Source: an uncultured Bacilli bacterium
GTDB taxonomy: Bacteria; Bacillota_I; Bacilli_A; RF39; UBA660
NCBI GenBank assembly: GCA_947631285.1
Contig: CANRKS010000030.1
Coordinates: 1-10,168 of the forward strand
Length of the DNA: 10,168 nt
Direction of reading: 5' to 3'
Shown here: positions 6,095-10,168 of the stretch, in pieces
How the letters are laid out: each line of letters begins with the position of its first letter
Numbering within the stretch: position 1 is the stretch's first letter
Program-made: the position numbers and the translations under genes
The notes under the pieces: model-generated
Told to the model about the DNA's origin: nothing
Database searches by the model: none
What the model saw: the letters and a program-made list of their open reading frames with translations, nothing else

Positions 6095-8836
6095 ATGAAT
6101 GATAATGATAATAAAAGCCATCGTTTAAGAAATATTATTATGATAATTATAATCATTATCATAATTCTTTTACTTATAACTTGTTGTACTTCTAGTGCTT
6201 TTGGTAGAATTGGTAGTATGTTTAATAATGAGAGTCATATTAATATAGATGAAGATGATGGTGATAAAGAAACAATTCTAAATGGTGATTTAAAATTTGA
6301 TGGTGATCTATTAAAATTATATTTGAGTGATAAAATTGGCCATTTAAGTTTTTCTTATAAAAATATTAATCCTCAGAAATTTACTTGTTATATTAAAGAT
6401 GCTAGTATAGCAACTTGTTATGTTAAAAATGGATATGTAGTCGTTATGCCTAAAAAAGTTGGGAAGTCAGTCTTAGTCTTAGAGACTTTAACTAATGGTA
6501 AAAAATATCAAGCTACTTCTTCTTTAGAAATAGATTCAGCGAATAAATATATTAAATTAGAAAGAAATAATGGAACTATAGATTTATATGGAAGTAAAAC
6601 TTTATATGTACCATATACATTAGTAAGACTGACGGGAGATGTTTTTGTAAAAGTTGATAATGATGACGTTATAAGTGCTACTTTAAAAGATGGCGTTATT
6701 AGAATTACAGGTAAGAAGAAGGGACGAGCTAAAGTAACAATAACGGTTAAAGATCATGATAAAACCTATACCGAAACATTTGAAGTTACGGTTACAGATA
6801 GTACGCCAAGTAAATCTCATAGTACTAAAGATAGTGATGCAACTTTAAAAAATTTAAGTTCTAAAAATGGCAAGATAGATTTTCATAAAGAGCAAAATAA
6901 ATATGATATAACGGTACCTAATAGTACTTCTAAGTTTAGTCTAGAAGCAACTCCTTCTAGTTCTAAAGCAAAAGTTACTTATGAATTTAATGGAGAAATT
7001 GTTGATTCATTAGAAGATTTAGAATTAAAAGAAGGTAAGAATAAATTAAAAGTAACGGTAACGGCTGAAGATGGTAGTACTAATACTTATGAAGTAACAA
7101 TTGAAAGAGAAAGTAAAACTTCTTCTGGTAATACGCCTTCTAATCCTAATTTAAGTGATGATAATTATTTAAGTAATTTAACTAGTCCTGATGGATCTTT
7201 TGGGGAAAGCTTTGACCAAGAAAATAATCATTATAAAATGGAAGTTCCTTTTAATCAAGATAAAGTTACTTTTGAAGATACTTTAAGTGATAATAAAAGT
7301 AGTGTTACTTATGAATTTAATGGTAAAGCTGTTAATGATTTAAAAGACTTAGAATTAAAACCAGGAAATAACCAAGTTAAAGTTAAAGTTAAAAGTGAAT
7401 CAGGAAAGGTAAGAGAATATACCATAGATATTTATCGGGAAGAAAGAAAAATTGAATTTTATGAAGATGCCCTTAATATCTATTTAGAAGATTTACTATC
7501 AGGAGAATATAAGATTAGTTATCATGTTTTAAAATATGATAAAGAAACTGATTCTTGGCTTGAAGTTTTAGATTATGATGTCGATAGTATAACTTATTTA
7601 TTTTCTAAAGATAATTTTCTAGGTGATATTATCATATCTAAAGGATATTTAACTTTAAAACCGGATAAAGAGTTGATGAAAGACAAAACGGTTTTATTAC
7701 AATTAAATTATAAAGATGTTTTTGATGAAATTTTAATCTTATTTAAAGAACGTAATGATTACTTTATTAGTAGTCCATCTAAGACTTATGAAATGAATAC
7801 GGAAGCTGGTAAAGATATTATTATTCAAAATAATTTATTTACTGGTAATGTTAGAGTGGAAAAATTGGATAATGGTCATATTCGCTTATATGATGAAAAT
7901 AATCCGCTTATCTATATCGATATTTTAGGAGATTTAGATATTACTAGTTGGGATGTAAGTAGTTCTAATTCCCTTATTATTCATGTTAAGGGAAGTAAAG
8001 GAGACCATAATATAGAAGTTAAAGGAAGTGTTAATGGCAAAGCAGTAGAAGAATTAAATCTAAAAGTAACTGTTTGTGAAGAATACATTATCATTTTAGA
8101 CGCTAATGGAGGTTATTTTGATGAATTGACAACCATTTTAGAACTAAAGGTTGAAAGTAATACAACGCTTGATTTAACTCAATATTTAGCTTATAAAGAT
8201 GATACTGAATGTAATCGTTATAAAATTGCTGGTTATAGCTTTAATAAAGAGGCTTCTAAAGAAGAGGCTATAAATAGTTTATTAGTTTTAGAAAATAAAA
8301 CTTTATATGCTATTTATGATGAAGAGGTATTAGAGAAAAAAGAATTGTCTACCGATAAATGGTTATATTTAGAAGATGTTAACTTATTCCATAATGAAGA
8401 ATATTTTCAAATGTTTAAGAAAGATAAAATAATTTATCCTGGTGCTAAAGGGACATATCTTATGAACTTTAAAAATGACACTAATGATACAATTATTATT
8501 AATAAACTTAGTTTAAAAGAAACAGAAACAATTTGTTTAGAAAATAAAAAATGTGCTAATATGGCTTATAAAATAACAGTAGATAATAAAGAATATTTTG
8601 GTAGTGATTTTACAATTCTTCATGAAAGGGAAGAGAGTCCAAGCTATACTAATGAAATTAATTTAGAAATCCCTAGTGGTAAGGAAGGAAATATTTTGAT
8701 TAGTTGGAAATGGCTCGATTTTGAAGATGATGTTGATACCTATATTGGTGATGAGGCAGCTAAAGATGAAAAATGGTATTCTTTATTGGTAGGAATTAAT
8801 TATTCTACCCTTAATGATAAGTGTAAGGGTAATTAA
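6095..8836 (+). CDS. Large membrane-anchored modular surface protein with C-terminal TasA-like domain
   Basis: A 913-residue protein. ATG 6095 is chosen because AAAGGAG (6078-6084) precedes it by 10 nt; the in-frame ATG at 6050 lacks a Shine-Dalgarno sequence and lies inside a hairpin. A basic N-terminus precedes an Ile-rich membrane segment (about 14-29) ending in T-C-C (Cys30, Cys31), not a canonical lipobox. Then come two Ig-like beta-domains (about 60-150 and 155-235, the second like bacterial Ig group 2). Two cadherin-like beta-sandwich domains follow (249-338 and 356-450), then a beta-rich region of unknown type (451-665) and an InlB B-repeat-like module (666-744, I-L-D-A-N-G-G-Y). The last ~165 residues have Y-P-G-A-K-G at 781-786, W-K-W at 871-873 and an acidic D-T-Y-I-G turn, matching landmarks of the TasA-like protein upstream. 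It could anchor or cap fibres; there is no LPxTG motif. Domain calls are by eye. Confidence 0.85.
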   Translation: MNDNDNKSHRLRNIIMIIIIIIIILLLITCCTSSAFGRIGSMFNNESHINIDEDDGDKETILNGDLKFDGDLLKLYLSDKIGHLSFSYKNINPQKFTCYIKDASIATCYVKNGYVVVMPKKVGKSVLVLETLTNGKKYQATSSLEIDSANKYIKLERNNGTIDLYGSKTLYVPYTLVRLTGDVFVKVDNDDVISATLKDGVIRITGKKKGRAKVTITVKDHDKTYTETFEVTVTDSTPSKSHSTKDSDATLKNLSSKNGKIDFHKEQNKYDITVPNSTSKFSLEATPSSSKAKVTYEFNGEIVDSLEDLELKEGKNKLKVTVTAEDGSTNTYEVTIERESKTSSGNTPSNPNLSDDNYLSNLTSPDGSFGESFDQENNHYKMEVPFNQDKVTFEDTLSDNKSSVTYEFNGKAVNDLKDLELKPGNNQVKVKVKSESGKVREYTIDIYREERKIEFYEDALNIYLEDLLSGEYKISYHVLKYDKETDSWLEVLDYDVDSITYLFSKDNFLGDIIISKGYLTLKPDKELMKDKTVLLQLNYKDVFDEILILFKERNDYFISSPSKTYEMNTEAGKDIIIQNNLFTGNVRVEKLDNGHIRLYDENNPLIYIDILGDLDITSWDVSSSNSLIIHVKGSKGDHNIEVKGSVNGKAVEELNLKVTVCEEYIIILDANGGYFDELTTILELKVESNTTLDLTQYLAYKDDTECNRYKIAGYSFNKEASKEEAINSLLVLENKTLYAIYDEEVLEKKELSTDKWLYLEDVNLFHNEEYFQMFKKDKIIYPGAKGTYLMNFKNDTNDTIIINKLSLKETETICLENKKCANMAYKITVDNKEYFGSDFTILHEREESPSYTNEINLEIPSGKEGNILISWKWLDFEDDVDTYIGDEAAKDEKWYSLLVGINYSTLNDKCKGN
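6839..7444 (+). repeat. Two tandem cadherin-like beta-sandwich repeats
   Basis: The two copies start near 6839 and 7160 and share the order L-x-N-L-x-S-x-x-G, V-T-Y-E-F-N-G, D-L-E-L-K-x-G-x-N and a final T-x-x-I-x-R-E. A 20-bp DNA sequence, GTTACTTATGAATTTAATGG, is identical at 6974-6993 and 7304-7323, so the pair probably arose by duplication within the gene. They are separated by a Ser/Asn/Pro-rich linker. Confidence 0.8.
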
Positions 8837-9564
8837 TGATGAAGATATTAAAAAAAGTTTTGGTTACAATTATTACTATCTTTCTTATCTTAATGTTGGC
8901 TTTTAATCTCTATAACTTTATAAGTATTAAAATCCTTAAGAAAGATTTAGCTACGATTAATGGTTATGGCATCTTAGAGGTTGTATCTGGATCAATGGAA
9001 CCCACCATTAATGTTGGGGATATCATTATTATAAATACAAAAGAAAAGAATTTAAAAAAGGATGATATTGTAACCTTTTATGACGAAGAAAGAAGTTTAG
9101 TAACCCACCGGTTAGTTAGTATTAATAAAGATTATATAGTAACTAAAGGTGATAATAATAAAGGTACTTTAGATGATCCTATTCCTGTTAAAGATATTGT
9201 AGGAAAATATGAATTTAAAATAAATGGTTTAGGAAATTTTATTAAAGCTTTTAAAAATCCCTTTATTAGTATTATGATTTTAATCGTTGGAACCTTGATA
9301 TGTATTTTAATTAGTAAAAATGATTTAGATCAAGAAATATTAAAACAAGATAATTTATATCAAGAATTCTTAGAATATAATAAAGAAGATCGGGAAGAAA
9401 ATAAAATAATTATCTTTTGGCAAAAATTAAAAGCTAAAAGGAAAATGTTAAAAAGAGAAAAAGAATTAGCAAAGAAATTAAAAAAAGAAAAGAAAAGAAA
9501 AAGAATAAAGAAGAAAAAGAAAGATCGCAAAAGAAAAAAGAAAAATAGTAAGAAAAGGAAATGA
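8836..9564 (+). CDS. sipW-like: Signal peptidase I, SipW type (second copy, Lys-rich tail)
   Basis: A 242-residue peptidase with the same layout as the first copy but clearly diverged. It has a membrane segment at about 8-30, S-G-S-M-E-P with catalytic Ser53, D-I-V-T-F-Y-D at 77-83, V-T-H-R with His91 in place of the usual Lys, T-K-G-D (103-106) with the conserved Asp, and a membrane segment at about 143-160. The C-terminal ~40 residues are almost only Lys and Arg, which should face the cytoplasm and could contact phospholipid, nucleic acid or ribosomes. The ATG at 8836 overlaps the preceding TAA by one base (TAATG). AAGGG at 8825-8829 serves this start or the ATG at 8839, so translation is probably coupled. 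The secreted protein gene 6 nt downstream is its likely substrate. A purine-only stretch around 9474-9560 makes sequencing frameshifts possible, but the frame is intact. Confidence 0.93.
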   Translation: MMKILKKVLVTIITIFLILMLAFNLYNFISIKILKKDLATINGYGILEVVSGSMEPTINVGDIIIINTKEKNLKKDDIVTFYDEERSLVTHRLVSINKDYIVTKGDNNKGTLDDPIPVKDIVGKYEFKINGLGNFIKAFKNPFISIMILIVGTLICILISKNDLDQEILKQDNLYQEFLEYNKEDREENKIIIFWQKLKAKRKMLKREKELAKKLKKEKKRKRIKKKKKDRKRKKKNSKKRK

Positions 9565-9570
9565 TTATAA

Positions 9571-10107
9571 ATGAAAGGATTATTACAGAGTAAAAGATTT
9601 CGAAAGAATTTATTTAAATGGTTATTCATGTATATTGGCGTTATGGCTCTTTTTACCTCTGTGGTAACCTATTCAAAATATATAAGTAATATGCATTCTA
9701 GTGACCAGGCTAGAGTAGCTAAATTTACTTATAAAGTGGCGTGTGATGGTATAGATAGCAATGTCTGTAATACGGGAGTGCATCGTTTAACTAAACCAAT
9801 TATATATGAATTTGTCTTAGATACTTCTCAATTAGAAGTATCAACTAAGTTTACTTTTGCTGCCACCGTCAGTAGTAACTTTAGTTATAAAATATATGAA
9901 AGTTTAAATAATAAAGACTTTAGTGATGTTACTTTAAATGAATCAGGAACTATTTCTAGTTCATGGAATTATACTCATAAAGTAGGAAGTGGACCAGATA
10001 AAATATATTATCGAATTGAAGCTACTTTTAAAGAAGATATCAATAAACATTTTAATGGAGAACAAAATATTGTTTCCATAAGTTATGATGCTGAGCAAAT
10101 AAAATAG
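9571..10107 (+). CDS. Second TasA-like SipW-dependent secreted protein (divergent)
   Basis: A 178-residue exported protein with a basic N-terminus (residues 1-16) and a hydrophobic segment (about 17-32). V-T-Y-S-K-Y (32-37) and S-S-D-Q-A-R-V-A (43-50) then align with T-Y-A-K-Y and S-D-T-A-R-V-A of the first TasA-like protein, so cleavage is predicted near residue 35. The mature part is beta-rich, with Cys58 and Cys66 close enough to form a disulfide; the first homologue has no cysteine. It lacks the W-x-W and P-G-A-K-G landmarks and is shorter, so it may be an accessory or minor subunit. It starts 6 nt after the second signal peptidase gene; AAGG at 9555-9558 inside that gene is a modest RBS. 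Membership of the SipW-dependent group rests on the N-terminal motif and the gene order. Confidence 0.75.
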   Translation: MKGLLQSKRFRKNLFKWLFMYIGVMALFTSVVTYSKYISNMHSSDQARVAKFTYKVACDGIDSNVCNTGVHRLTKPIIYEFVLDTSQLEVSTKFTFAATVSSNFSYKIYESLNNKDFSDVTLNESGTISSSWNYTHKVGSGPDKIYYRIEATFKEDINKHFNGEQNIVSISYDAEQIK

Positions 10108-10116
10108 GAGGTATAG

Positions 10117-10168
10117 ATGAAAGAATTTTTAAATAAAAATAAGAAATATTTGATTGTCATAGGGTATA
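10117..10168 (+). CDS. Start of another membrane or secreted protein (cut by window end)
   Basis: ATG 10117 follows AGGAGG (10106-10111) by 5 nt; this RBS overlaps the stop of the preceding gene. The 17 visible codons read a Lys-rich N-terminus then hydrophobic residues (M-K-E-F-L-N-K-N-K-K-Y-L-I-V-I-G-Y), the start of a signal peptide or membrane anchor. It continues the operon and could be a further secreted component; nothing more can be said. Confidence 0.8.
   Translation, partial: MKEFLNKNKKYLIVIGY

Noticed and set aside
6179..6190. Possible lipobox (L-I-T-C-C) in the large modular protein
   Set aside because: Thr at -1 and Ile at -2 do not fit the usual lipoprotein signal (Ala/Gly before Cys); a membrane anchor is the simpler reading.
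9360..9629. Open reverse-strand frame opposite the Lys-rich tail, rich in Phe and Leu
   Set aside because: It is the complement of A-rich lysine codons in a clear signal peptidase gene, with no RBS or recognisable domain.

Overview
The window is AT-rich (roughly 27-30% G+C in most coding stretches) and all nine genes run on the + strand. Strong AGGAGG-type ribosome binding sites, ATG/GTG starts, rho-independent terminators and the protein families (SipW-type signal peptidases, TasA/camelysin-like secreted proteins, Pro/Thr stalks, cadherin-like beta-sandwich domains) point to a low-G+C Firmicute (Bacillota), possibly one of the small-genome gut Bacilli lineages. TGA is used as a stop (end of the gene at 8836-9564) and tryptophan is encoded by TGG, so the standard bacterial code applies rather than the Mycoplasma code. 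The species cannot be named from the sequence.

Region 1 (1-1142) is the 3' part of a gene for a secreted or surface protein. Its C-terminus carries a W-T-M ... R-P-V-F-Y-L module found in many uncharacterised Firmicute surface proteins. The module contains an abrupt G+C-rich, adenine-poor patch (937-1040) that resembles the variable region of a diversity-generating retroelement, although no reverse transcriptase or template repeat is visible here. A terminator closes this unit. Region 2 (1179-3112) is a single-gene unit for a HerA-like hexameric ATPase with its own promoter and terminator. No nuclease or SIR2 partner lies beside it.

Region 3 (3223-10168 and beyond) looks like one operon for an extracellular protein or fibre assembly system, driven by a consensus TTGACA-N16-TATAAT promoter. 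In order it encodes: a membrane-anchored protein with a Pro/Thr stalk and four His/Cys knuckles; a first SipW-type signal peptidase (GTG start, 2 nt downstream); a TasA-like secreted subunit with a very strong RBS, flanked by RNA hairpins; a 913-residue membrane-anchored modular surface protein whose C-terminus appears to be another TasA-like domain; a second SipW-type signal peptidase (1-nt overlap); a second, divergent TasA-like substrate; and the start of another membrane or secreted protein cut by the window edge.

The inferred logic is that each SipW-type peptidase matures the substrate encoded immediately downstream. Both substrates share a T-Y-(A/S)-K-Y ... D-x-A-R-V-A motif at the predicted cleavage region. 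The large modular protein and the stalk protein could anchor or cap the assembled fibres. These functional links are inferred from domain resemblance and gene order.
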